From Algoriphagus limi (GTDB taxonomy: Bacteria; Bacteroidota; Bacteroidia; Cytophagales; Cyclobacteriaceae), in the NCBI RefSeq assembly GCF_024919275.1, contig NZ_JANWGH010000001.1, forward strand, positions 620,001-684,000: a stretch of DNA of 64,000 nt. The letters run 5' to 3'. Made by a program: the position numbers and the translations under genes. Of this stretch, positions 9,956-17,883 are shown one piece after another. Positions within the stretch are counted from its first letter, which is position 1, and each line of letters starts with the position of its first letter. Under the pieces are notes generated by a model. The model ran no database searches, had not been told where the DNA came from, and saw only the letters and a program-made list of their open reading frames with translations.

Positions 9956-9963
9956 CAAAAGTA
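9956..9963 (-). promoter_or_regulatory. Promoter -7 element (TACTTTTG) for the helicase gene
   Basis: Exact match to the Bacteroidota -7 consensus TAnnTTTG on the minus strand, with a TTG about 20 bases upstream. It predicts a start near 9950 and a leader of about 95 bases. Confidence 0.65.
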
Positions 9964-10069
9964 TGGATAAATATTTTGTAAAACAAGTGATCTTCTGGAT
10001 CATTTAGAATATTCTTTAAAATATCGAAAAGAATGTAAAAAATTATTTGGTGTATTTAGCTTAAATCAT

Positions 10070-10861
10070 TTAAAGAAAGGTACGATCAGCGGATGCTTCT
10101 TTCATCATTTTCTCAGCCAATTCCTTTCCTAAATACTTATCAATCATTCCGTGGCCAACATATAGGAGTGGAGTCAATATAACTGCAACGACGAATTTGT
10201 ATACGTAATTGATGATTCCAACTGCAACTACTTGACTGATACTCCAATTGCCAAACAGGTAAAATGCAATTCCTAAAACCACGAAAGAATCAAAAAACTG
10301 ACTGATCAAAGTTGATCCAGTGGCTCTTAACCAAATCATCTTAGGACCTGTAACTGCACGAAGTCGCTGAAAGACAAAGACATCTACTAATTGTCCCAAT
10401 AAGAAAGCAGTCAAAGAACCTACAATAATTCCCAATCCCTGACGAAAGATGGTGTTGAAGGCGTAAGAAATGTCAAATTCTTCACCAGAAGGGGTTACAG
10501 CATTTACATCCAACCAGAAATCAGCCGGGACTAATTTGGTGACTACGGTGATGACTAAGAAAATGTAAGCAATCAATCCGGCGGTGATAAAACTTACCTT
10601 TCTTACTCCCTTTTTGCCGAAATACTCATTGATGATATCTGTTGTAATGAACACTATTGGCCATATAACAGCACCAGCTGTCAAATTGAAGTCCAGGACA
10701 TATTCATCGAAAAAGGTCCAGTTAACAGGATCAAATCCAAAGGTTTTCTCAGCTGAAAAAATCTTCACTCCGATGATTTCCGCCAAAATTGCATTTGTCA
10801 GAAATATGGAACCTAGTATTAGAAAAAGATTGGTTTTTTTCGAAGATTCTGAGCGGGTCAT
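10070..10861 (-). CDS. Queuosine precursor transporter (YhhQ/VUT family)
   Basis: Integral membrane protein of 263 residues that imports queuine precursors (preQ0/preQ1) for tRNA modification, by family. About six membrane segments are visible. The family features LTNAILAEIIGVKIF near residue 20, PIVFITTDIINEYFGKK near 70-86 and SQFFDSFVVLGIAF near 190 are present. Its start overlaps the RNase Z stop by four bases (ATGA), so it is the last gene of a tight minus-strand operon. The longer interval 9854-10069 downstream belongs to the helicase leader. Confidence 0.9.
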   Translation of the reverse strand: MTRSESSKKTNLFLILGSIFLTNAILAEIIGVKIFSAEKTFGFDPVNWTFFDEYVLDFNLTAGAVIWPIVFITTDIINEYFGKKGVRKVSFITAGLIAYIFLVITVVTKLVPADFWLDVNAVTPSGEEFDISYAFNTIFRQGLGIIVGSLTAFLLGQLVDVFVFQRLRAVTGPKMIWLRATGSTLISQFFDSFVVLGIAFYLFGNWSISQVVAVGIINYVYKFVVAVILTPLLYVGHGMIDKYLGKELAEKMMKEASADRTFL

Positions 10862-11775
10862 ATGCTGTAGGTTTTTCCTTCTTCACTCAACTCAACCTCT
10901 GAGAAGATGTTTTCAGCTTCTGCTTTCATTGGACTTAAATCCTTGTATCTAGAGGAAAAGTGCCCCAATAGAAGCTTTTTGGCTTTACTAATTTTAGCGA
11001 TTTCTGCAGCCTGCGATGCGGTGCTGTGATATGTCAATTCAGCCCTTTCTTTATCGGTATCAAGGAAAGTAGATTCATGATATAGCAAATCCACACCTTT
11101 TATGAATTCCACCAGCTCCGGCCAAAAAATAGTATCCGAACAATAAGCATAAGATCGAACCGGGTCTGACGGATAGCAGAAATCTCTAACAGCGTAAAAA
11201 GAGCCATCTACTCCAATGTAATCCATTCCATTTCGAAGTGAAGTAATTGCTTCTAAGGGTAGTTTTTTCTCTTCTAATTTTGCCTTAATCAGGTTTCTAG
11301 GTCGTGGTTTTTCACGTACCAAAAAACCTGTTGTTGGTAGTCTATGCTTCAGCGGAAAGCTATAGACCATGAATTTGGGATGATTCAGTAATAGGTTTAA
11401 CTGATCATCTTTAGTTTCCTGAAAATGAATAGGAAAGGTGAGTCTAGTATTGCTCCATCTAAAGTGTGTGGTGATGATTTCATCCAGACCTTTTGGGCCA
11501 TAAATGTTTAAAGGCCTGCTTCGTTTTCCTAAGTGAAAACTTGAAAGCAGGCCTACTAAACCCAGATAGTGATCCCCATGTAAATGGGAGATAAAAATAT
11601 GATCGATTTTTGAAGCTTTGACTTTGAATTTTCGGAGCTGAATTTGGGTTGCTTCCCCACAGTCAATGAGTAGCCATTCCTGCCCGATCTGCACAACCTG
11701 AGCAGTATGGTTTCTTCCATGAACGGGAATTGAAGAAGTATTCCCTAAAATCGTTACCTCAAATTCTGGCTTCAA
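10858..11775 (-). CDS. rnz: Ribonuclease Z
   Basis: Zinc endonuclease that removes 3' trailers from tRNA precursors. The 305-residue metallo-beta-lactamase fold has the zinc motif SHLHGDHYLGL at about residues 60-70, the AYCSDT strand, HESTFL, and HSTASQAAEIAK followed by LLGHFSSRYKD, all typical of RNase Z. It overlaps the STAS gene upstream and the transporter gene downstream by four bases each. Confidence 0.95.
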   Translation of the reverse strand: MKPEFEVTILGNTSSIPVHGRNHTAQVVQIGQEWLLIDCGEATQIQLRKFKVKASKIDHIFISHLHGDHYLGLVGLLSSFHLGKRSRPLNIYGPKGLDEIITTHFRWSNTRLTFPIHFQETKDDQLNLLLNHPKFMVYSFPLKHRLPTTGFLVREKPRPRNLIKAKLEEKKLPLEAITSLRNGMDYIGVDGSFYAVRDFCYPSDPVRSYAYCSDTIFWPELVEFIKGVDLLYHESTFLDTDKERAELTYHSTASQAAEIAKISKAKKLLLGHFSSRYKDLSPMKAEAENIFSEVELSEEGKTYSI

Positions 11776-12161
11776 TCTTCTGTCTCTTCTTCATCCTCGC
11801 CGCTGCCATTTTCGATTTCGTGCATGAAAATGGTCTCTCCAGCTTCTTCCAAATCAGAAACGATATTCAATTTTTTATCCAACATGGAAATCTGAAGCAG
11901 CTTCATCACATGATCCTGTACACCAGAAATCAAAAATAGGCCACCATTATTTCCGTATTCTCGGTCCCCAACCAATAATGCACTCAACCCTGAAGAGTCC
12001 ACATACTTCACATAGCTCATGTCCAAGACTAATTTTCCATAGCCTTCTGCATGCACGGTCAAAAGTTCGGATTTCAATTTTGGAGCTAGGAGAGAGTCTA
12101 ATTTTTCCTCAAGAGGAGTAAAAATCACGTATTGCTCTTTCTTATCAATGCTGTATTTCAT
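11772..12161 (-). CDS. STAS-domain anti-sigma-factor antagonist
   Basis: 129 residues. A SpoIIAA-like STAS fold covers residues 1-110, with VKYVDSSGLSALL containing the usual phosphorylatable Ser next to DSSG. It ends in a very acidic tail (GSGEDEEETED). It probably acts in a partner-switching pathway, but no kinase or sigma partner is encoded nearby. Position between purC (eight bases) and rnz (four-base overlap) implies co-transcription. Confidence 0.88.
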   Translation of the reverse strand: MKYSIDKKEQYVIFTPLEEKLDSLLAPKLKSELLTVHAEGYGKLVLDMSYVKYVDSSGLSALLVGDREYGNNGGLFLISGVQDHVMKLLQISMLDKKLNIVSDLEEAGETIFMHEIENGSGEDEEETED

Positions 12162-12169
12162 AGTTGTAT

Positions 12170-13114
12170 TTAGTTTTCTTTAAGGTAATTATTAATGGCA
12201 TTTTCGATCCGCTTCGTAATGTTGGACGTATTTGCCTTTTGAAACTTTTCTCCGGTGATTTTTTCGAATAATTCAATATAGCGATCAGAAATGCTATCTA
12301 CAATTTCATCCGTCATTTCGGGAACTTGCTGCCCATCTTTGCCCTGAAAGCCATTTTCGATCAACCATTGCCGAACAAATTCTTTGGAAAGCTGACGTTG
12401 CGGAAGGCCTTTTTCCTGATTTTCTTCATAGCCATCCGCATAGAAATATCGACTTGAATCTGGAGTGTGAATTTCATCTATGAGGTAGATTTTGCCATCA
12501 TGCTTTCCAAATTCGTATTTGGTATCTACTAGAATCAAGCCTTTTTCAGCAGCCATTTCCTGACCTCTTTGGTATAGGGCTCGGGTATATTTTTCCAAAA
12601 TCACATAATCCTCCTCACTGACAATCCCTTTGGCTAAGATATCTTCTCTTGAAATATCCTCATCGTGCCCTTCTGAAGCCTTGGTAGTTGGGGTGATGAT
12701 GGGAGTAGGGAAGGGATCATTTTCTCGCATTCCATCGGGCATAGGTACGCCACAAATGCTTCTTTTTCCAGCTTTGTATTCGCGTGCAGCATGACCTGAC
12801 ATGTATCCCCGAATAACCATTTCTACTTTGAATGGCTCACATCGCTTCCCGATTGTTACATTAGGGTCAGGGGTTGCAGTTACCCAGTTGGGAACGATAT
12901 CAGAGGTTGCTTCCAAGAATTTAGCAGCGATTTGATTAAGTACCTGACCTTTAAATGGAATTGCACGGGGCAAAACCACATCAAAAGCAGAAATCCGGTC
13001 TGAGGCTACGACCACCAATTCCTTTTCGAAAATATAAACATCCCGTACTTTTCCTTTGTAAAAGTCAATTTGTCCGGGAAATTGGAAATGGGTTTCCTTG
13101 ATCGCTTGGTTCAT
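12170..13114 (-). CDS. purC: Phosphoribosylaminoimidazole-succinocarboxamide (SAICAR) synthase
   Basis: Joins aspartate to CAIR with ATP in purine synthesis. The 314 residues are of the longer, yeast-like type. Signatures: YKGKVRDVY near residue 15, [12 protein letters not shown] near 40, the [14 protein letters not shown] region, and [10 protein letters not shown] near 195 followed by [11 protein letters not shown]. It is the first gene of the purC-STAS-rnz-transporter run. Confidence 0.96.
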   Translation of the reverse strand: MNQAIKETHFQFPGQIDFYKGKVRDVYIFEKELVVVASDRISAFDVVLPRAIPFKGQVLNQIAAKFLEATSDIVPNWVTATPDPNVTIGKRCEPFKVEMVIRGYMSGHAAREYKAGKRSICGVPMPDGMRENDPFPTPIITPTTKASEGHDEDISREDILAKGIVSEEDYVILEKYTRALYQRGQEMAAEKGLILVDTKYEFGKHDGKIYLIDEIHTPDSSRYFYADGYEENQEKGLPQRQLSKEFVRQWLIENGFQGKDGQQVPEMTDEIVDSISDRYIELFEKITGEKFQKANTSNITKRIENAINNYLKEN

Positions 13115-13195
13115 GAGGATGATGTTTTGACAAAAATAGAAAAGCTTTCTTTTCTATGGAGGATTTATTGGGGATTCCTTTTTCTAATCTTTGTT

Positions 13196-14260
13196 TTACT
13201 TTTTTTCTGTTCGAATTTGATTGCCTTCTTCATCAAAGAAAAGCCAAATACCTGTAGGTCGTCCATTTTTGAAATATCGGATTTCTTCTACAGTTCCATT
13301 TTCACGATAAACCTTTACTTCTCCCTGAGATAATCCATTTTCATAATTAATTACTTGTTGAATTTGGCCATTGGGATGGTAAAAGGTTTCCTTTGAGACA
13401 TAATCTGACTTTGGTTCAAATTCACGAATCAAAGTAAGTTTTCCTTCTTGGTTGTAGCTTTTAAAAGGAGTAGTAGGTATTCCATTTTTAAAGGTGATTT
13501 CGGATCGTATTTGACCATTTTCGAAATATTCCCGAGTGGTTCCTGTCTCTACACCATTTCTATAGAATGACTCTGTTCTTTTTTTTCCATTTGGGAAAAA
13601 CTCCAGAAAATCACCATTGTAGACTCCGTGTTTAAAATCAATTTGAGATTGAACCTGTCCATTGTCAAAATAGGTAATCTCTTTCCCCTCTAAATCACCT
13701 TTTTCATAGGTTGCTTTTGCCTTCAGGTTGCCATTTGGATAATACTCCAAAAGCTCACCATCAAGCTTTCCATCCTTGTAATAAGCCGTTCGCTCAGGCT
13801 TCCCGTCTTCATAAAAACGTTCACTTTTTCCATTTGGCAAACCTGCTTCAAAATGGGTGATATCTTGAACTTGACCATTTTCAAAATAAGTGGTTACCTT
13901 ATCTTGGATTTGGTCATCTACATAGGTCAATTCTTGGTGAATTGATCCATTGATATAGAAATTTTTGCTAAGTCCCTGTTTTTTGTTTTGGACAAAGGGG
14001 ATGATTCTTAAAGTATCTCCAGTTTCAGGATTGAGCTCTACGAAAAGCCCTTCCCGTTGATCGTTCTTCAGTTGACCAGTTAAGACAAGTCGGCCCTCCT
14101 CATCATATCTTTTTAAAAGCCCTTCTGCTTTTCCATTTACCGTATAGTAAATTTCTTTGAGCATCATTTTTTGCTCGTCATAATAGGTCCTCACTGCTTC
14201 TTGTGCAGAAGCAGATCCAAGGAGAAAAATAGAAAAGAGACAAAGAAGGATTCTTTTCAT
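13196..14260 (-). CDS. Secreted YwqK/MORN-like repeat protein
   Basis: 354 residues with a signal peptide (LLCLFSIFLLGSASA, cut before QEA). The body is about twelve tandem units of roughly 23 residues built on Y-F/Y-x-NG-x-(I/V/L)xxxxxFKNGxxxG (for example YFENGQVQDI, YYPNGNLKAK, YFDNGQVQSQ, FFPNGKKRTE). It would form a long exported beta-rich solenoid. Such proteins are often auto-annotated as antitoxins after YwqK, but nothing here supports a toxin-antitoxin role. Confidence 0.85.
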   Translation of the reverse strand: MKRILLCLFSIFLLGSASAQEAVRTYYDEQKMMLKEIYYTVNGKAEGLLKRYDEEGRLVLTGQLKNDQREGLFVELNPETGDTLRIIPFVQNKKQGLSKNFYINGSIHQELTYVDDQIQDKVTTYFENGQVQDITHFEAGLPNGKSERFYEDGKPERTAYYKDGKLDGELLEYYPNGNLKAKATYEKGDLEGKEITYFDNGQVQSQIDFKHGVYNGDFLEFFPNGKKRTESFYRNGVETGTTREYFENGQIRSEITFKNGIPTTPFKSYNQEGKLTLIREFEPKSDYVSKETFYHPNGQIQQVINYENGLSQGEVKVYRENGTVEEIRYFKNGRPTGIWLFFDEEGNQIRTEKK

Positions 14261-14293
14261 AAAAAAATCCGCGACAGCTTATTTGCCGCGGAT
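14261..14293 (-). terminator. Rho-independent terminator of the thiolase gene
   Basis: On the minus strand: stem ATCCGCG/CGCGGAT, 13-base loop, then a T run that reaches the start of the YwqK-repeat gene. It lies 13 bases after the thiolase stop. Confidence 0.85.
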
Positions 14294-14305
14294 TGAATTT
14301 AGAGT

Positions 14306-15487
14306 TTACATTTTTTCGATAACAATGGCTGAAGCACCGCCACCTCCATTACAAATTCCAGCAACTCCAATGCTGCCTTCTTGCTGATGAAGTACAGAGT
14401 TCAGCGTAGAAATAATTCTAGCTCCTGAAGCACCTAGCGGGTGACCTAATGAAACCGCTCCGCCATAAACGTTTAATTTGGAGGAATCCAAGTTCAATTC
14501 TTTTTGGTTTGCCAAAGCTACCGCGGAGAATGCCTCATTGATTTCATAAAAATCAACTTGCTCAGGAGTAACACCTGCATGCGCTAGAGCTTTTGGAATT
14601 GCCAAAGCAGGAGCAGTCGTGAACCAAAGCGGATCTGTCGCAGCATCTGCAAACCCTCTGATTTTGGCTAATGGCTTCAGTCCCAATTCCTCAGCTTTTT
14701 CTTTGCTTACTAAAACTAGCGCAGAAGCCCCGTCATTCATAGTGGAAGCATTTGCAGCGGTCACTGTTCCTTCTTTTTCGAATACCGGTCGCAGATTTGG
14801 GATTTTTTCAAACATTACATTTTTATATTCCTCATCTTCATCGATCAAGATGGTTTCTCCTTTTCTTCCCTTAAGTTCTACAGGAACTACTTCGTCTTTG
14901 AAATAACCTTTAGCCCAAGCATCAGCTGCTCGCTGATAGGATTGAATAGCGTAATTATCCTGTTCTTCTCGAGTAATATTCATTTCTCGGGCAGTATTGT
15001 CTGCGCAATTACCCATCGGGAATTTATAATACACTTCGAAAAGCCCATCCTTTACTAAACCGTCAACTAATTCAGCATTGCCGTATTTATATCCAAATCG
15101 TGCTTTGGGAACATAAAAAGGAACATTGGACATGCTTTCCATTCCGCCTGCTATCACTACGTCATTGATACCTAGCATGATGGTTTGAGCTCCTAGCATC
15201 ACGGATTTCATGCCGGAAGCACAAACTTTATTGACGGTAGTACAGGGTACATTGTATCCGATTCCAGCTCCGATCGCAGCTTGCCTCGCAGGTGCTTGTC
15301 CAAGGTTAGCAGAAATCACATTTCCCATGAAAACCTCCTGTACAGCCTCTGCCTTTACTCCAGCCTTTTCCAAAGCTCCTTTGATTGCAGTCGTTCCCAA
15401 TTCAACAGCAGTAAGTCCGGATAATTTCCCTCCAAAACTGCCAAGGGGAGTTCTAACTGCGGAAACGATATATACTTCTTTGATCAT
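14306..15487 (-). CDS. Acetyl-CoA C-acetyltransferase (thiolase)
   Basis: Condenses two acetyl-CoA, or cleaves acetoacetyl-CoA, in fatty acid and ketone metabolism. The 393-residue length is standard. The nucleophile Cys89 lies in VNKVCASGMKSV, the His in LGHPLGASG (about 349) and the second Cys in CNGGGGAS near the C terminus. NEAFSAVAL is intact. It sits alone between terminators; the HMG-CoA-lyase-like gene at 4.4 kb could use the same acetoacetate pathway. Confidence 0.95.
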   Translation of the reverse strand: MIKEVYIVSAVRTPLGSFGGKLSGLTAVELGTTAIKGALEKAGVKAEAVQEVFMGNVISANLGQAPARQAAIGAGIGYNVPCTTVNKVCASGMKSVMLGAQTIMLGINDVVIAGGMESMSNVPFYVPKARFGYKYGNAELVDGLVKDGLFEVYYKFPMGNCADNTAREMNITREEQDNYAIQSYQRAADAWAKGYFKDEVVPVELKGRKGETILIDEDEEYKNVMFEKIPNLRPVFEKEGTVTAANASTMNDGASALVLVSKEKAEELGLKPLAKIRGFADAATDPLWFTTAPALAIPKALAHAGVTPEQVDFYEINEAFSAVALANQKELNLDSSKLNVYGGAVSLGHPLGASGARIISTLNSVLHQQEGSIGVAGICNGGGGASAIVIEKM

Positions 15488-15529
15488 GTTTATTTGGGTT
15501 TATCTGATAAATATATTTTGAGTCAATTC

Positions 15530-16141
15530 TTACCAATCAGGAATTCCCCGCTTTGGTCTTTGTGTAGCCTTTTTTCGGTTTTGCTGAATGTAGCGAAGAT
15601 CAGCGGCATTCATACTTTCCAAAATCTGAGCTGCTTGTTCAGGAGTCAGATTCATTGCTTTTAATTTTTCTTTGAACTCTTCCAAAGCTTTCTGTCTATC
15701 TGCAAGGTTAGCATCCATTTGATCATTGGCATTCTCACTGGCAGGATCCTCACTTTTTTCCTGAGGATCTCCTGATTGGGATTCCTTTGCCTGATCCTGA
15801 TCAGTTTTGTCGCCTTGATCCTGATTTTCCTGCTGCTCTCCTTGTTCTCCTTGGCTTTGCTGATTTTGTTGCTGCTGCTCTTGGTTTTGCTGGTTTTGTT
15901 GTTCTTGATTTTGGTTTTGTTCTTGCTCTTGTTCTTGCTCTAATTTTTCCTTTAAAGCCTGAAGTTTAGAGTCTCCTGGAAACTTGCTCAAGCCTTCATT
16001 GACTGTGTTCAAGGCTTGTTCCCGCTCTGTTTTGACATAAGATCGAGCTGCTCTGTTGAAAAAATCACCAGCAGTCTGTGCCTTTGTGGAAAGACTTAGA
16101 AATAAAGCAAAAATGAAAAGAAGAAAGCTTTTATTTTTCAT
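15530..16141 (-). CDS. BatC-like protein with Gln/Glu-rich tract
   Basis: 203 residues from ATG 16141, which starts a good signal peptide (LLFIFALFLSLSTKA, cut before QTAG) and overlaps the preceding stop by 11 bases; an in-frame ATG at 16192 would put 17 extra residues before it. A short TPR-like part (AARSYVKTEREQALNTVNEGLSK written as two helices) is followed by about 60 residues of E/Q/N/G/D-rich low complexity. The C-terminal helix ends in RPKRGIPDW, as in Bat-operon TPR proteins. Last gene of a three-gene Bat-type set; function unknown. Confidence 0.75.
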   Translation of the reverse strand: MKNKSFLLFIFALFLSLSTKAQTAGDFFNRAARSYVKTEREQALNTVNEGLSKFPGDSKLQALKEKLEQEQEQEQNQNQEQQNQQNQEQQQQNQQSQGEQGEQQENQDQGDKTDQDQAKESQSGDPQEKSEDPASENANDQMDANLADRQKALEEFKEKLKAMNLTPEQAAQILESMNAADLRYIQQNRKKATQRPKRGIPDW

Positions 16142-16781
16142 TGATTTCAGTGACTTCTTGTAAGTGGGTAATAAACTCCTGATAAGCTGCAACAGTAGAA
16201 TCTTGTTCTAGTGCTTCTGTCATTACATTTAACGCATCCCTAAACCTAAATTGTTCAACTAATCGGTCAGCTTCTGCTTTCTTTCGCTTCGCAAATTCAG
16301 ATGGTTCAGGTGGATTTTCTTCCTGGTTTTTCCGCTCTTCTTCCCGCTTCAGCCATCTCGCTAATAATTCATAATTATGTCGAGCTACTTCATTGAATGG
16401 ATCCTTGATGAGAGCTGATTTAAATTTACTCAAGGCAACCTCATATTCCTTTTTATTTCCCAATAAAACGCCGCCTTGATTATAGGCAAATGAGGAAAGC
16501 ATAGCATTGGAACTAGTACTTGCTTTGTCATAAAAGCCAGTGGCCTCTTCTAGCTTTTCAGCATATTGAGCACTTAGGCCTAGGTTAAAGTCCAATTCGG
16601 ATGATTGAATTCCAAATTGCTCTTGAATAGCCAAATGATTTTGAAGGGATTGTTCGTATTCGGCATTTGCATAGCTTTCCGCTGCCACATCGATAGCCGC
16701 ATTCAACTTGGAGTTTTTGACCCAAGAAGAAGGAATTAAAAGGAAAAGTCCGAAAATGAGTTTAGCCCAATTCATACTCAT
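16131..16781 (-). CDS. TPR protein of a Bat-type operon
   Basis: 216 residues with an N-terminal hydrophobic segment (LIFGLFLLIPSSWV; exported or anchored) and several TPR-like helix pairs (ANAEYEQSLQNHLAIQEQF, FNLGLSAQYAEKLEEATGFY, EVALSKFKSALIKDPFNEVARHN across residues 35-130). Its start overlaps the VWA gene stop by four bases, so it is translationally coupled. It resembles BatC/BatE of the Bacteroides aerotolerance cluster. Confidence 0.78.
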   Translation of the reverse strand: MSMNWAKLIFGLFLLIPSSWVKNSKLNAAIDVAAESYANAEYEQSLQNHLAIQEQFGIQSSELDFNLGLSAQYAEKLEEATGFYDKASTSSNAMLSSFAYNQGGVLLGNKKEYEVALSKFKSALIKDPFNEVARHNYELLARWLKREEERKNQEENPPEPSEFAKRKKAEADRLVEQFRFRDALNVMTEALEQDSTVAAYQEFITHLQEVTEINEK

Positions 16782-17743
16782 AGTTTAATGGTTTTGATGG
16801 GTAAAATCATATCCAAAATAGAAAGAACTAAGCCTGCCAAAAGGAAATAAAAGTATTTGTTGGAAGAAGCTTCTACTTGCCTGGTGCCTATGCTTCCTCC
16901 TTTTAGCTGCTCCAAACTTGTTACCAAACTTGAGACTTCCTGAGTTTGGTCTGATATTTCAAAATACTGACCTCCGGTCTCCACGGCAATTCGCTGTAGG
17001 GAACTTCGGTCTAATTTACTTTCAGCTGGCTGACCTGTGTTTGGATCAATTACGACACCATTTCCTCGTGGGATAGGACTTCCTGACTCCGTTCCGATTC
17101 CCAAGGAATAGACTTTGATTCCTTGCTCTCCCAAAGAAGATATCACCGATTCATAATCCTCCCCAAAATCCTCTCCGTCGGAAATTAACACAACGGATTT
17201 TGATTTAACTTCAGGAGAAGGATCATTTGTAAATCGGTCCAAAGCCATGCGAAGGGGTCCGCTTAGATCTGTTCCAGCATTGGGAACAAGTCCTGTGTTC
17301 AATCCATCTATATAAAGCTGCAATACATTTTGATCAAAAGTCAAAGGACATTGCATGTATGCTTCGGAAGAGAAAATAATCAAGCCGATCCGGTCTGAAG
17401 GGAAACTTTTGATAAGCTCTTTTAACTCGAATTTAATGCGCTGTAGTCTGCTAGGGCCAATATCTGTGGCGTTCATGGATTGGGATAAATCCACCGCTAA
17501 AAAGATGTCTTTGCCTTCCTCTTTTACTTCTTTGGTAGAAGTTCCGATAGATGGACCTGCAAATGCCACCAAAAACAACAAAAAGTAGAGGGTACGAAGA
17601 ATTAGCTTGGTTAATAATCTCCTTTTTTCAACCTTCAAGCGCCGATTGATCAACCAAAACCTAGAAATGTAAAATAGGTATAGCAGCGCAAAAATTGCCC
17701 CTAGAACCAAAATCAGTCGGAAATCTGGATATGCCCAAATCAT
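16778..17743 (-). CDS. VWA-domain membrane protein (BatA/BatB-like)
   Basis: 321 residues: two N-terminal membrane segments (LILVLGAIFALLYLFYI; LYFLLFLVAFAGP), a von Willebrand A domain with the MIDAS motif DLSQS (about residue 88), TDLSGPL and SDGEDFGED, and a C-terminal membrane segment. This is the layout of BatA/BatB. It starts the cluster VWA-TPR-TPR. The moxR, DUF58, second VWA and BatD genes that normally accompany it are absent here, so the operon is incomplete or split. Confidence 0.88.
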   Translation of the reverse strand: MIWAYPDFRLILVLGAIFALLYLFYISRFWLINRRLKVEKRRLLTKLILRTLYFLLFLVAFAGPSIGTSTKEVKEEGKDIFLAVDLSQSMNATDIGPSRLQRIKFELKELIKSFPSDRIGLIIFSSEAYMQCPLTFDQNVLQLYIDGLNTGLVPNAGTDLSGPLRMALDRFTNDPSPEVKSKSVVLISDGEDFGEDYESVISSLGEQGIKVYSLGIGTESGSPIPRGNGVVIDPNTGQPAESKLDRSSLQRIAVETGGQYFEISDQTQEVSSLVTSLEQLKGGSIGTRQVEASSNKYFYFLLAGLVLSILDMILPIKTIKL

Positions 17744-17835
17744 GGCCTGAAATTAAAAAATAATTGGCAAGGAAATAACCTTTGGGATGGACGGTAAGTT
17801 TAGAATTGGAACAGAATCTAAAAATTAACAAACAT

Positions 17836-17843
17836 TAATTTTG
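17836..17843 (+). promoter_or_regulatory. Promoter -7 element (TAATTTTG) for the TonB receptor gene
   Basis: Exact TAnnTTTG match in the 140-bp divergent gap, about 41 bases before the start codon; predicts a leader of roughly 35 bases. Confidence 0.6.
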
Positions 17844-17883
17844 TGAGCACGTGTTTGAAAAATATGTGTGCTTCTTTTAACTC

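Noticed and set aside
13196..14260. YwqK-like gene as an antitoxin
   Set aside because: Signal peptide, twelve repeats and no toxin partner; the name comes only from automatic annotation habits.
15790..15950. Repeated TTGCTG/TTGTTC-like units as a CRISPR or tandem DNA repeat
   Set aside because: They are the codons of the Gln/Glu-rich part of the BatC-like protein; no spacers, irregular units.
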